A DNA stretch of 64,000 nucleotides from Mactra quadrangularis. Lineage: Eukaryota; Mollusca; Bivalvia; Venerida; Mactridae. Below, in pieces: positions 36,401 through 47,525 of this stretch. The notes below the pieces were generated by a model, which ran no database searches, had not been told where the DNA came from, and saw only the letters and a list, made by a program, of their open reading frames with translations. The stretch is taken from NCBI GenBank assembly GCA_025267735.1, contig CM046304.1:9672001-9736000 (forward strand), read 5' to 3'. A program made the translations under genes and the position numbers. Position 1 is the stretch's first letter. Every line of letters starts with the position of its first letter.

Positions 36401-36689
36401 TTCCCTTTGTTTTGTTATTGTTTTTATTTGTTATCTCTCTTGGTTTAATATATACTAAGCAAAAGTTATAACGCAAATAGGTACAAAAACGTAAATATTT
36501 TCAAAAGTTTTAATGAAAATGATGTGAAATTTAACATGATAATAAAACAATCATCTGTCATGAGTATTCAATAATAAAACAATATGTGAAGATTTTTGGA
36601 AAGAAAATATTCACAGAATCAAAAGCCCAGTAGGAGAAAAAAGTTAACAAGATTTGATAATGAGTGTGTGTCTAATTTGAATTCACGTC

Positions 36690-37010
36690 TGCTAAAATCC
36701 TAAATCTTTAAAACCCAATAGGACGTCGTAAAAACGTAAATTAAAGCAATGTTTAGTTCCTGTATCGTCACATACTGTTCAAGACGATGACGTATGCGTC
36801 TGTCAAACACGTCCCAAAGACGTTCTATTGGATTTTTGTCTACTGAAAATGACGACAAATCTAAAATCTTGGAATGTTGTCTGGCGTTATCTTGTTAGAG
36901 GAAAAGACATGGGCGCCCGATGGCGTATTTAACAGCGACGTTATTAAAATCTTCACCCTTCACCTGTAGCGTTGGGCGTTGTGGTTTCCATTAATCAGAA
37001 CCCAGCTTGG
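36690..37010 (-). pseudogene. Tc1-like transposase catalytic domain, broken
   Basis: On the minus strand, VLINGNHNAQRYR (about 37005 downward) is followed, after stops and a frame change, by QDNARQHSKILD (about 36893) and then DKNPIERLWDVFDRRIRHR (about 36840). These are the hallmark second Asp (DNA) and the DKNPIE-LWD block with the third catalytic residue of Tc1-type DDE transposases. At least two in-frame stops and one frameshift separate the blocks, so no active enzyme is made. It lies wholly inside the TIR element at 36449-37644, as expected for its own transposase. Confidence 0.85.
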
Positions 37011-37119
37011 CAGAATGGTCAATATTACTACACATTTAACTGCTTGAAAAAAATTGCTCCATGACCTGTAGCCTGCTCAATAACCCCGATCGATCCGTAA
37101 CGTTCCGTTACATCAGGGT

Positions 37120-37250
37120 CGGAACAACTTAACCCAAAGACAACTCAACCCGAGAAAACTCAACTCCCAACTAACGGACTGAGTTGTCACAACTTTGAGT
37201 TGAGTTATCCACGGGTTGAGTTGTCTTCGGGTTGAATTTCCCCGTATCCG
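37120..37250. repeat. Foldback of repeated CAACTCAACCC
   Basis: The left arm (about 37134-37167) has AACCC-AAGACAACTCAACCC and AACTCAACT; the right arm (about 37197-37238) is its inverse, GAGTTGAGTT...GGGTTGAGTTGTC. The arms are about 40 bp with a loop of about 30. It lies inside the Tc1 element and may be a later insertion. Confidence 0.7.
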
Positions 37251-37644
37251 AACGTTAACTAACAGTAGTTACTGAACACGCTGATGGTAATTGTTGATGG
37301 GGTATCCGTCAAACGGCTTATCCTCGGTTTTCAATGCTCATTATTGGCATATTTACTGACTTGTTTCGAATATGACGACTGCTACTATGTCACGCAGTCT
37401 CTAGAGTTCTCAGCAAACTTTATTTGTTTGTGTACACACTAACGTGTTGCGCAGGATTCGTGAAACTCAGTAAAAAGGATTTACCGATGCTGTTCACCCA
37501 AGCGTGACCGCTCAAGATTTTAACACACTATCATGTGTGAACATACCGAGAGACTTAATGCTGGCAAATATACTAATGTATAATATAAAATAAAAAATGT
37601 GTAAAAAAATTACCGTTTGCGTTATAACTTTTGCTTAGTATATA

Positions 37645-39230
37645 ACCCGAACACACGGTTCGTTCAAAAGTCAGAACAAATTGCAAATTAATTTGTTAAT
37701 AATTTATTTGTTGTTTGTTAATTTTACATTTATGAACAATGTTCTAGTCATCTCTTTTATTTCTTGTTGTTGTATTATGAGCTTGTATGTTACATGGTTA
37801 TACTGTAAATGAAGAATATAAAACTCAAAAATTGTTTACATAATTTTATTATAAACGCGAAAACATAAAACAATCATATCAACACAATACATACAGTACA
37901 AGAATATGTTCAAACATCAATAGCACACTTCACGTTATCTTACATGTTAAGGTCAATAATAATAATTAAGCACATTTAAAAAAAGTCATTAATCGTGGAT
38001 TGTTTACCACAACGTTTCTGGAAGTCTCTATTTATCAAATCCTTATTTTTCTTTCATGCTTTACGGTGAAATGCTGTGTTATACGATGAAAATAAACGAT
38101 GAAAATATCGGTTTATATTTTCACTACGGTGAAAATATAAAAAAATGACGGACTACTTTTTCAAGGGAGACAGATAAGCTAGAGCTCTTTCAAACATCAT
38201 ATAAGCGAGTTCAATGGTGACAAAATGCATTAGATGATGCTAAAGCTGGAGATGATATAAACAAATCCAACATATCCTGTTGCTAATTAATTTTTAAAAC
38301 GAAAGTCTACAAATGTAGTCGACACAGCTTCAGTCCAGATTACACGGCAGTCACGCGACTGCATAATGGAGATTTTTTGTACATAATTGGGGTCAAATGC
38401 GAGAGTTTTGTGCTTTCAATGAATAGTCTAACACAGGTTTTCATGAGAAAATTCATTACAATCTTAGAATAACTTACGTCACCATTCAAATCCAGCGAGG
38501 AAAAACTCAAACATGTCTGAACGTTGACTGTATCAAAGCTGCATCGAGTGCATTGCTATTGGATTCCATTCGTTGATTCATTTGACGAATATCCAGTCAT
38601 TATACGGTAAATACAAAGGTTGGCTAGTATTAATCCAAGCCAATCTGTGCATAAATTAGATATAATGAACTGGCTTAAAAATCATCGGCTTTCTTGAGTC
38701 TTCGCCATTTTGACAAATCAACGACACATCCTTTCAGTGCGTAGATCTAGATTCTATGTGTTTCCTTACATTATCCTTATATCCATATCATAATTGTGAA
38801 ACATGTACTTTCCAGTCGCTTGATAATATCGTTTAAATCCTTCCGTTTAACCGTGTAATATGACATCACAATAAAAACTGTATTGATTTAAAATTCGCGT
38901 AGTCCAACTCAGACGTAAACACATTTACCTTGACATTGACTGTTCATGCAGTACACATTTGTCTCCATCCGCGTAAGGAAACTGTTACACGATTTTCGAG
39001 TTTAAAATTGTTTTCCCTCATACTTCTTTACCGTAACAAGCATGCATTTATTAAATTTGAATGGGTAGTGTCTTTAGAAATGAACGATTATATTACAATA
39101 AATTATGCACACTGGAACTACTTATTTTCGCTCTATCACACTAATAATGAGTCATACGGTCTGTCCATGAACTGGCACAGGTAGAATCTAGAAAGTCTTG
39201 CATTTTTTCAGGTGAACAGCATGAAAGAAA
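37645..39230. other. Stretch without recognised gene, perhaps Tigger 3' flank
   Basis: Apart from the hairpin at 38114, nothing was identified. If the terminal sequence at 36301 belongs to the Tigger element, this stretch would be its non-coding 3' part. Confidence 0.35.
38114..38139. repeat. Short perfect hairpin
   Basis: TATATTTTCAC TACG GTGAAAATATA, 11-bp arms. A similar, worn sequence occurs near 3017-3055 (GAAAATATAAG...ATATTTTCACTG), so it may be the core of another small MITE. Confidence 0.5.
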
Positions 39231-39391
39231 CAGAAAATTCGCCGATTTCGGTGTAAGATCGATTCATATTTCACCTTGTGAGCTCAGAAAATGACATTTT
39301 CACTCGTGGCTACGCCACTCGTGAAAATATGTTTTCTAAGCTCACTCGGTGAAATATAAATCGATCTTACACCAAAATTGGCGAATATCCT
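39231..39391. mobile_element. Palindromic MITE, well preserved copy
   Basis: A nearly perfect foldback of about 150 bp. The left arm has ATTCGCCGATTTCGGTGTAA and GAGCTCAGAAAATG; the right arm is the inverse, ending ACACCAAAATTGGCGAATAT, around a centre CACTCGTGGC TAC GCCACTCGTG. It is the same family as 2741-2906, and sits just past the last recognisable part of the Tigger transposase. Confidence 0.85.
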
Positions 39392-39552
39392 CTATATTGT
39401 ACACAACAACGAACTATTGTCACGTTTATCATCACATCTCTTAGGTAATCACAAGCTTCTAGAGCACCATGGATACTGAATATCGTGGTTTCTTCTTCGT
39501 CTTCTTCCTCTTCTATGTTTTACACGAATTATCATTGAATGATTAAAGTAAT

Positions 39553-40430
39553 ATACCCAAACGAAAAAGAAACGCAGGGTAAAATGATATGGAATAACTT
39601 TTTATCGCCTTTGTGTAAGATGATGAAAATTGGTCAGATTATTATCAAGGCATCTATTTACTCAACACATAATGAAAAGTTACTGAAGCATGAAACGTTC
39701 AGTGTCACGTAATACAAGCGAAGAAATGCAAAAATTTCGTGCAGAATAAATTTGATAATTTCTTCAACACATCTTTTCATATCATCCAATACTCTAGACA
39801 TTTATACACTGTTTTCCGTATTAAAACTCTGTTTTAACTTTCTACGTTAATGGCAAGGCTTACTGACGTTCAGCGGGGTCAGGTCATTACGTTGCTAATG
39901 CAAGGTCAAACGCAACAGCAGGTGGCTATGCAGTTTGGCATGAATGTTTCGACCATAGTGCGACTTGTTCGTCGACTTAGGGAAACTGGAAGGCTTGCCG
40001 ACCGGCCTCGGACAGGGCGTCCGCGCGTCACGACACGACGTCAGGACAGGGTTATACGTCTCGCACACCTGCGTAATCGTTACGTTACTGCCACTGAAAC
40101 TGCTAACAAAACAGTAGGCAATCATAACCGTCGTATTCACTCCCAAACTGTAAGGAACCGATTACGTGAGGCGGGTCTTCGTTGTAGACGTCCATGCATT
40201 GGTTTGCCTCTTACTCCTCCACGTCGGGCGCGTCGAATGACTTGGTTAGCGGCACATTCCCCTCGGGAATAACACAAAAAGTAAAGGTCAAAATCCAACG
40301 AAAATTTCCAAATTTAGTTCACGAAAGATAGTTCTTGATAAATCAATATCCCAATTTTAATATCATTCTTATAATTCACCATAAATCACCACTGAAGTTT
40401 ACCCTGCGTTTCTTTTTCGTTTGAGTATAT
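39553..40430 (+). mobile_element. Deleted Tc1-like element inserted in the Tigger gene
   Basis: Terminal inverted repeats of 30 bp with one mismatch (TACCCAAACGAAAAAGAAAC at 39554 and the inverse ending at 40427), with TA on both sides. Total length is about 0.88 kb. It holds an intact frame for the DNA-binding half of a Tc1 transposase (39850-40272), but the catalytic half is absent, so an internal deletion is inferred. It splits the C-terminal part of the Tigger transposase, which is therefore the older insertion. Confidence 0.92.
39850..40272 (+). CDS. Tc1-like transposase, DNA-binding domain only (truncated)
   Basis: 140 codons, open from ATG to TAA. Residues 1-50 form the first helix-turn-helix (LTDVQRGQVITLLMQGQTQ... 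STIVRLVRRLRETG). A GRPR AT-hook-like motif lies at 56-59, and a second HTH of the Tc3 type follows (QDRVIRLAHLRNR ... SQTVRNRLREAGLR). Full-length Tc1 transposases are about 340 residues with a DDE domain after this point; here the frame stops at AAHSPRE, right where the catalytic domain should begin. The coding stretch is visibly GC-richer than its surroundings, as expected for a young insertion. Such a protein could still bind the element's ends but not cut. Expression is unknown. Confidence 0.85.
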   Translation: MARLTDVQRGQVITLLMQGQTQQQVAMQFGMNVSTIVRLVRRLRETGRLADRPRTGRPRVTTRRQDRVIRLAHLRNRYVTATETANKTVGNHNRRIHSQTVRNRLREAGLRCRRPCIGLPLTPPRRARRMTWLAAHSPRE

Positions 40431-41760
40431 ATCGATGTCAGTTGACTGGTGACAAATTGGGACATTTAGGTCCGCATTTACGTAGGCGGCCATGTCTTCC
40501 CTTGCCATTTGAACTAAACTGGCAATGGGTATGTCATCATCAGAATCATTGTCTGAAAATTGTTCAACTGATTCGCTGAAACCAGCGTGTCTGAAGCAGA
40601 TTCTGATTGTAGAACTGCTTACCATTGACCATGCCTGTTTTAAGAGACGCATAGCGTCCAACAGTGTAATGACAGGCAGAGGCAGTTTATTTTCCATAGC
40701 TTTCAACTGCTTATGTATAACCTGCCTTCTGTTATGAATTTTGACTATTTTAATTATCCCCTGGCCACATGGTTGTGTATGACTAGTAGTGTTTGGTGGT
40801 AGAAATATCAAGTCAATGTTTTACAGAGAAACATTTTGTGGGTGGGCAGGGCAATTATCTAAGACCATTGCCACATGCCTACCCATCCTGATGAATCTTC
40901 TGTTTAACTTATTGAGCCATTCAACAAATAATTGTCATCCAAGCTTTGATTCTGTTTTTATAATCAGTGGATAGATTTTTAAACCCCTGAAACATCTTGG
41001 ATTGGTGGCCTTACCAATAACCAAAAGGGGGATTTTGTCATCTCCCGACATATTGGCACAAACTAAAACAGTAATTCTCTTTTTACTACGCTTTCCACCA
41101 TGACTTCTAAACTTCTAAAGTCTTGTCAGGCATCAGCTTGAAAAACAAAGCTGTTTCATCAGCATAATATATATCTCTTGGCTGATATTTACTGAGGAGA
41201 GTTTTAAGGCTACTTGACCATGTGTCAACTAAAGTTTGATTTACAGCCTTAGACTCCACACACACTCTTTTAAAAGAGATACCATGACGTTCTTTAAAAC
41301 GTGCTAGCCAGCCACTTGAGCATTTAAATTCATCATACACAAGTTCAGCGGCAAACCAACTTTTCCCATTTATCGTCAAAGGTACGTGATTTTCGACATT
41401 AAGTGCAAGAACTGGTTGATCATTTAAACGATGCTTTGTACTTAATTGACCAGAAGGGCATTTGTAGATTTAAAAAAGTTTTGTAGTCTTCCATAAATCA
41501 GACTGTTTACATCATCCAGAGCATCTGTACAGAGATAGTTTTAATTGATAGTTTCTTGATTTTTACTATCAAGAAGCATGGTAACACGTTTTTTGATAGA
41601 CTTTAATTTTCTTCGTATACAGTATTTCTATTTCTTAAATACTTACTAAGCGTCTTTTTCTTTTTATAGACATTTCCTCAACGTAAAGTTCATGTAAGGC
41701 CTTTTTGTTTAATTGGAACACGTTTATCAAATTTAATGTTTTTTTCGCGGTATTGGTGAA

Positions 41761-44370
41761 TTGTTGCTGGAAACTAGTCTAAATTATACTCTGTATTTAT
41801 AAAGTATCTTTGATTACTTGCAACTTGTCGGGTACATATACCACCAGGAACTTTATGGGTCCAGGGTTGAGAGCAATATCCCCAGCAAGTAACAGTAGAT
41901 ACAGTTCGAAGCATTGTTTCAGTTTGATAGGTCGAGACTGAGCACGACGAGTTTGTTTAAGATGAAAATAAATGAGTGTTTATAATGTCCTGCTTGGGGA
42001 CAATTGTGTACCATTCATCATCCTTAGACTATTCAGTTGAAGATCCTCTATTTTCGAGTAGTTACCTAAATAGCAATTGCCTGTGATTTCAAGTTTTCCA
42101 AAACGACAAAGCATGTTGCTATGACCAAAAATTACCAGACAATTGCCTTTATAGGGGCTGCCATCGTTTGATTTTATTATATTATCAATCTCTTATGTAC
42201 ATGCGTGCACTTGTCCTTTCTTTCTTCTCCAAATTGTCAATATCATATTTTGTTATAAATGCAATTAAATTAATTTTCTTATGTTGTCGCGATTAGTTAA
42301 TCAACATATTAAAACATATACAGAACATTGCTAAGAAAATCGGAGATCGTTATCAGAATCTGTTCATCGACGACTATTGTTGTCCCACTGTTATAACTAT
42401 TCTGTAGTAAATATTGTTGTCTCCATTCAATCCCTGGTGATATAACGTTTCTAACATCTCACTTAAACAAGTTATATCTTTTATAAATCGAAAAAACAAT
42501 CATATTTACTTATATTATTCAGTGAAACCTATCATATATATAAATTGTATAACAGGCAGAAACAATGAAACTTTTCCCCACAAATTTCTCTTAGCACGAA
42601 CTTATCATTTTTGTGTATAGAATTTCGTTATATTTTCTTCCCTGAGAAACGTATAATTGTCTAGGTAATGTAAGATTATAATCGACTTTCATTATTTTCA
42701 GAGTCATATCTCAAACTTAGTTACTATGACGATTTTTGTACAACCACACACACTTTATAAAACTATCCATAGTAACAGAATAAACATGCTCCATGTCTTG
42801 ATATTTATAACACAAAGATTTTTTTTATAAAAAAGTCGGTGGAACGCTAATTTATTAAATTTCTCTATATGTGTTGGTATTGGTTAACACACAGGTATAA
42901 GTTTAAGTGATTTTTTGAAACCTGAGGTTGTGCTTTGTGGAAAAGTGTATTCAAAATATTGACGACAATCGCAAACTTTATCGCATTAGTATTCTGAACG
43001 TTTACATTAGTTGATAAATGTAAGAAATTTGGCCTGATTTTTTAAAAGGTTCTTTTTCTTATTCTTATTATAAAGATTTGATCACTCACAGCAACAATTA
43101 TTTACCATGGCAACCGTTATTTATATATTTAAATCAAGAAAAGTTGCATTGTATTTTTTATGTGTAATATTTTGTCTCCCATTAGGCATTTATGTCTAAC
43201 ACCGATGCCTATGTGGATGTCCGATGTTGATAAAATACTTGGGGGGGGGGGTTTCTCAAACGTATTTACACAATGTCAATGTAAACACAAGACATGGTAT
43301 TAGGTGATTAGGCATGTTATTAGATTGGCAAGAGATGTTATCTACGATTGTAGAGTGATATACTGTGATAGAAATAATGACAAACGAAGAATTTATATTT
43401 TGAATCAGTTTGTTTATTTTTACAATATACAAGTATACAGCAGAATTTGACTCAAACAAACATATAAGAAATTCATGACTTGTACGTTGACTTGTCAACC
43501 TGTTTTTAAGAATACACTCGCGTATATAGTTATTTATTTAAATCATTTTATTTATTGACATAACACATACATTCAGAGTCGTAATAAATTATTAAGATAC
43601 ATAGCATAAAGTGAGCAAACAATAATTAGAGTATAAAATAGTATTAACGCATATTACTATACCCGTAGTTTGATCCAGTAAGAACTTGCCATCATTAGTG
43701 ATAATCACATTCAGAAAAAATAGGGTAATTGTCGCTTAGTAAGAATGTAGCTATCAGAGAATCCAATTTGCTCAGACTCCTTCAGGACGACAGACATTAT
43801 CTGATTGTAATTGGTATGTTTTCGTCTAGCTTCAACTGAACCATTGATTGCATGTGTCTGTAGCAAGTTGTTATCGACGTGTTTATTTTGATGAATATCT
43901 TCTTGTCATTTGTAGTCTATAGGTTCAAAAGTAAAATCTTGTCATTATGATCAAAGTCATATTTCATTATTTTATTAGCACTATCCTACGCCTAGTCTAT
44001 AATATAATAAACATAATAGTTGATCATCTGTACAATTAATAAACATTTCATTTCATGCTTCATATTATTGCTGTTTCTTTTACATTACAGGATTTCACAA
44101 TAATTTTTTTATTATAAAAATTGTGTGAATTATATATTTTACGATTATTTATATCATATAATATTACTTTTAATCAGATACGCTATGTAAGCAAGTTGTT
44201 TTATCACAAATAAAATGTTTATTATCGTTTTTTTAGGTTTTCATCCATTCGTGACATACGAACACAATATTGTCCCATAAAAGCTAACACACTCCTACGA
44301 AACATGCTTAGACAAGAAATGCATTACAGTTTACACGAGATTAAGATTAACGTGCGATCCTGATATATGG
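41761..44370. other. Stretch without recognised genes
   Basis: The first few hundred bases may be the Tigger 5' part, but no terminal repeat was found. A run of ten G's occurs at about 43241. Nothing else was recognised. Confidence 0.4.
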
Positions 44371-44379
44371 GTAATATTT

Positions 44380-45220
44380 GTCTTTTACACGCAACACTTA
44401 GTAAATTTATATATCCTTTAAATCCCCTTGATAGTAGACACTTCTGTAAGTAATTATACAGTTGGAAATGTGTTTGTTAGAAAACTATCTAAGGAATATA
44501 AAACTTGATGATAAAGAAATCTCTAGAGAGAAATAAGTTATTTACTGATCAGATGTATTTTAGAATATAATATTTTACTTGCAGATAAGAAGCGTTCCAC
44601 ACTGACATTAAACGTCCTATCAAATTGTGTTCTTTAGGGTGGTTATGGTATTTGTAGATTTTGTATTGGATTGCAGCAGACGGTAGTCCTGTATTGTTTC
44701 TAAAAACTCTATTTTAGGACAATTTGGCAAACATTCAATGTATACTCCTTATTTGAGGTTAACTATTGTAACTGTGGCCTGACGCTGTATATGTATTGTT
44801 TATGTGAAGGGAAATCGACACTCCTTATGGAATGCCGGAAGGATAAAGCATACAGCAAGATAAACTTACATATCACTTATTGTTTTATCTAAGTGTAATG
44901 TTGGCGTCAAAGTTTCCAACTTTTGGTAAAAACTGAACATAAAAAAGAATATGCAATGGTGTATGTGAGAATTTTAGTTGAATCAATAACATGGTTTGGT
45001 AAGCACTGTCTGTATTCAACGATTTTAATCAGTTAGATGTTTTGGGGCTATATCAGTCCAAACAGTACAAATGTCCCTTGTAGTGTTACTTCCTAGACGA
45101 TATAAGCAATCATTCGTGTTATCTCTTGCTAGTAAACACTTCTATGAGTAAGTAAACTGTTTGAAATTAGGTTGTAATCAAAACTATCAAAGAATAATAA
45201 AGAAGTCTCCTGCGAGAAAA
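44380..45220. repeat. Diverged direct repeat, about 700 bp apart
   Basis: 44420-44530 (TAGTAGACACTTCTGTAAGTAATTATACAG... AAGAAATCTCTAGAGAGAAA) and 45125-45220 (TAGTAAACACTTCTATGAGT... AAGAAGTCTCCTGCGAGAAA) are related. No coding sense was seen. Confidence 0.5.
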
Positions 45221-45329
45221 GTAAACGCATAATAAGACAGTTACGTATAGTCCGGCCAACACCAAGGATGACCTTGCAAGAAATGATGTAGAAAATGTTA
45301 TTCAATTTATTGGTAGACATGGTCTTACT

Positions 45330-45690
45330 GATTCCAAATCCGATTGATGCCACTTTGTCATCCTTGGGCAACTCCCAGAATCCAAGATGGCGACCAAGAT
45401 GGCGGCTAGAAGCTAAATTATACATGCAAAATGTATTTTTACACATTATGGTCTTAAAATGAACGACAAAAGTGATTTCAACATTTTCAAAATGGCGATC
45501 AAAATGGCGGTCAAAATGGCGGGTATAGGCTATTTTCCCAGTATCTAAAGAACAAACTGGCAGAAAGAGATTGAGTGCTGTAGAAATTTATTTACTTATA
45601 GAATAGTTCATGATATTAAGAAACCGATTGATTATACTTAGTTATAATTTATTATTAACAATTATAAATCCAAAATGGCGGCTAAAATCG
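45330..45690 (-). repeat. Inverted outlier of the GCCATCTTG repeat family
   Basis: On the minus strand this has CCGCCATCTTGGTCGCCATC TTGGATTCTGGGAGTTGCCC and GTGGCATCAATCGG, the same unit as the plus-strand family at 48.2-49.3 kb. Further AAAATGGCGG copies lie at about 45490, 45503, 45515 and 45673. The small ORF at 45129-45446 reads through it and is not a gene. Confidence 0.7.
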
Positions 45691-45941
45691 CCGATATGAT
45701 CTAATAGTTCAGTATATAATATACGAGTACATACATGGACGGAAACAAACACATTTGGGTTTAAGTTTCAATGTTTGTTATATGATTTTTTGAATCCTTA
45801 TAAACTCTCAATTTCGTAAAACTAGTTAATCCCACCTGATAATCAATAAGCAACTCAAGATTCAAGGTGGGGTCAAAGATTACGAATACGAAGCAAATTC
45901 AACCAGTTTAACTTTTTAGCAATAATGTATTGTAAATAATG

Positions 45942-46057
45942 AAGTGTTTTCATAATGGCCTAGTTATTTGGCTGAAAACAGTCATATTAGCCTTCGCCTG
46001 TGACCTCGGTTTATAATGACTGTCTTCAGCCGAATACAGGCCGTTATGAAAACACTT
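45942..46057. mobile_element. Foldback MITE
   Basis: The left arm AAGTGTTTTCATAATGGCC ... TTGGCTGAAAACAGTCAT and the right arm ATGACTGTCTTCAGCCGAAT ... GGCCGTTATGAAAACACTT are inverted copies of about 48 bp around a loop of about 17 bp. No ORF and no clear target duplication. Confidence 0.8.
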
Positions 46058-47525
46058 AATTCACCATTGTCGTAGATAGGGTCCCAATAAAAACACGCTC
46101 AGATTGTACCAACATTCAAAATGACGGCATTTTTGTGGAAGAAAAAAAACACGGCCTTCATGAAAAAACTCGGTCACTATGAGATTCGTAAGCAATAAAA
46201 ATGCCTGAATCTCATTAAAGCCGAAGATTAAATGAAATGAAAATTTGATAAATAATTCGAGGGTTGCCCGCAAGATACTAGCTCTTCAACGCAATGTACT
46301 TATTACAGTTTTGCTGGCAACCCTCAAATTGTGATAGACAAACTAATTTAATTTCGAAAATATAAGCCATTTAAATAAAGAAAAACGGGAAAATAAAATT
46401 GGGTTAATATACAATTTACAATAGACAATTTAATTTAGGATTATTATGAAGTGCTATCATTTTGTTTTAGATTGCAATATGTGTGGATATTTGAAAAGCT
46501 TGTAATCCTTTTAGTTGAAATATTTCGATGCAGTGAAAATAAACTGAAACATGTAAATAGCAAATTAAGCATGTGCCAAAAAATGAGGAAGAAACTAATT
46601 GACTGAGCTCTATCAATATCATTACACAAACAATGATACAGTCTGACTTGACTAAACTTGACTTAATTAGAATATGTGCTTAAATGTTTAAGTTTGCTTC
46701 TGTCTAATAATATTACATGACGATAGCACAATTTCTCTGGTCGTTTTGTATGTTGATAACAACATGTTCAAGTGACGACACAAATTATTGTTGAGTATTT
46801 TGAACTCAAAACTCTAAGCATATGCAATGGTAAACTAAACATATTAGTGGTTATTATCTTTAGAAAGTATCCAAGCGGGTACTAGCTTATGGCCAAAAGA
46901 TATCATAAATGTCTTCACTTTTGATGTAGAATGTGAACTAGCTTTAAAAGCATTACACCCATGCTAATAGTGTACCTTCTTTACATTGTCAAAAACTGAC
47001 TGACTTGTAACATTACATTTTGGACGAATGTCAGTTGACCGCATTGTTATAGTGTCACTCCAACAAGATATATATATCTCAAAAGAGTATCAGCACACTA
47101 ATGTCGTCAGATATTTTTGGTGCTCAGCAAATTGCAGCAGAAGTGATCATTTGTTGAACAATTTTGTTGTCTGTGCTTCTCGTACCAAGTCTTAAAGGTT
47201 TATGCGATTAAACATATATTTAATGTTACCGAAAAAATGAAGAATCACCATATCTTGCAATTCATCGTCTATAATGTTTGGAGTGGAACATATTTAAATA
47301 GTACATACAAGATCGACAAGTTGTCTCAACGTACCATCCTTCTTTGGGGGAGTCTTTGATAGTGAATATACTCCAAATGTGTTTAGTAATCAGACATGTT
47401 TAAACTTTTGGCACTGATGCATCAGACCTGTTATGTGTTCTTTCAAGATATTTAGTGTTAAGTGAAACAATACATTTTTAAATTTTCTACTTGGCAATGT
47501 TTTGTAATTAATGAATCCCTTAAAA
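46058..47525. other. AT-rich spacer, nothing recognised
   Basis: The short minus-strand frames at 46061 and 46444 show no domain. No repeats stand out. Confidence 0.45.

Larger units (their letters stand above)
36449..37644 (-). mobile_element. Tc1/mariner element, inactive
   Basis: Bounded by perfect inverted repeats of about 28 bp (ATATACTAAGCAAAAGTTAT at 36449 and its inverse ending at 37644) with TA at the borders. The length, about 1.2 kb, is at the short end for Tc1-like elements. The minus strand carries the remains of the transposase catalytic domain, and a foldback is inserted at 37120-37250. The N-terminal DNA-binding part expected at 37260-37580 is not recognisable. Confidence 0.88.
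39436..41760 (-). pseudogene. pogo/Tigger (CENP-B/jerky family) transposase, interrupted and inactive
   Basis: Read on the minus strand. 41379-41107 has the CENP-B-type HTH end (SSGWLARFKERHGISFKRV) and the first catalytic block YADETALFFKL. After a frameshift, 41106-40812 gives RITVLVCANMSGDDKIPLL, GKATNPRCF and the second catalytic block VLDNCPAHP, with two stops. 40811-40431 continues FLPPNTTSHTQPC, where the expected Asp of PCDQG is Gly (PCGQG), so the third catalytic acid is lost. The frame then runs into a Tc1-like element (39553-40430). Beyond it, at about 39515-39436, an acidic run EEEEDEEE and IFSIHGALEACDYLRDVM continue the C-terminus. The N-terminal HTH (about 41480-41760) is barely recognisable. 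Confidence 0.85.
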
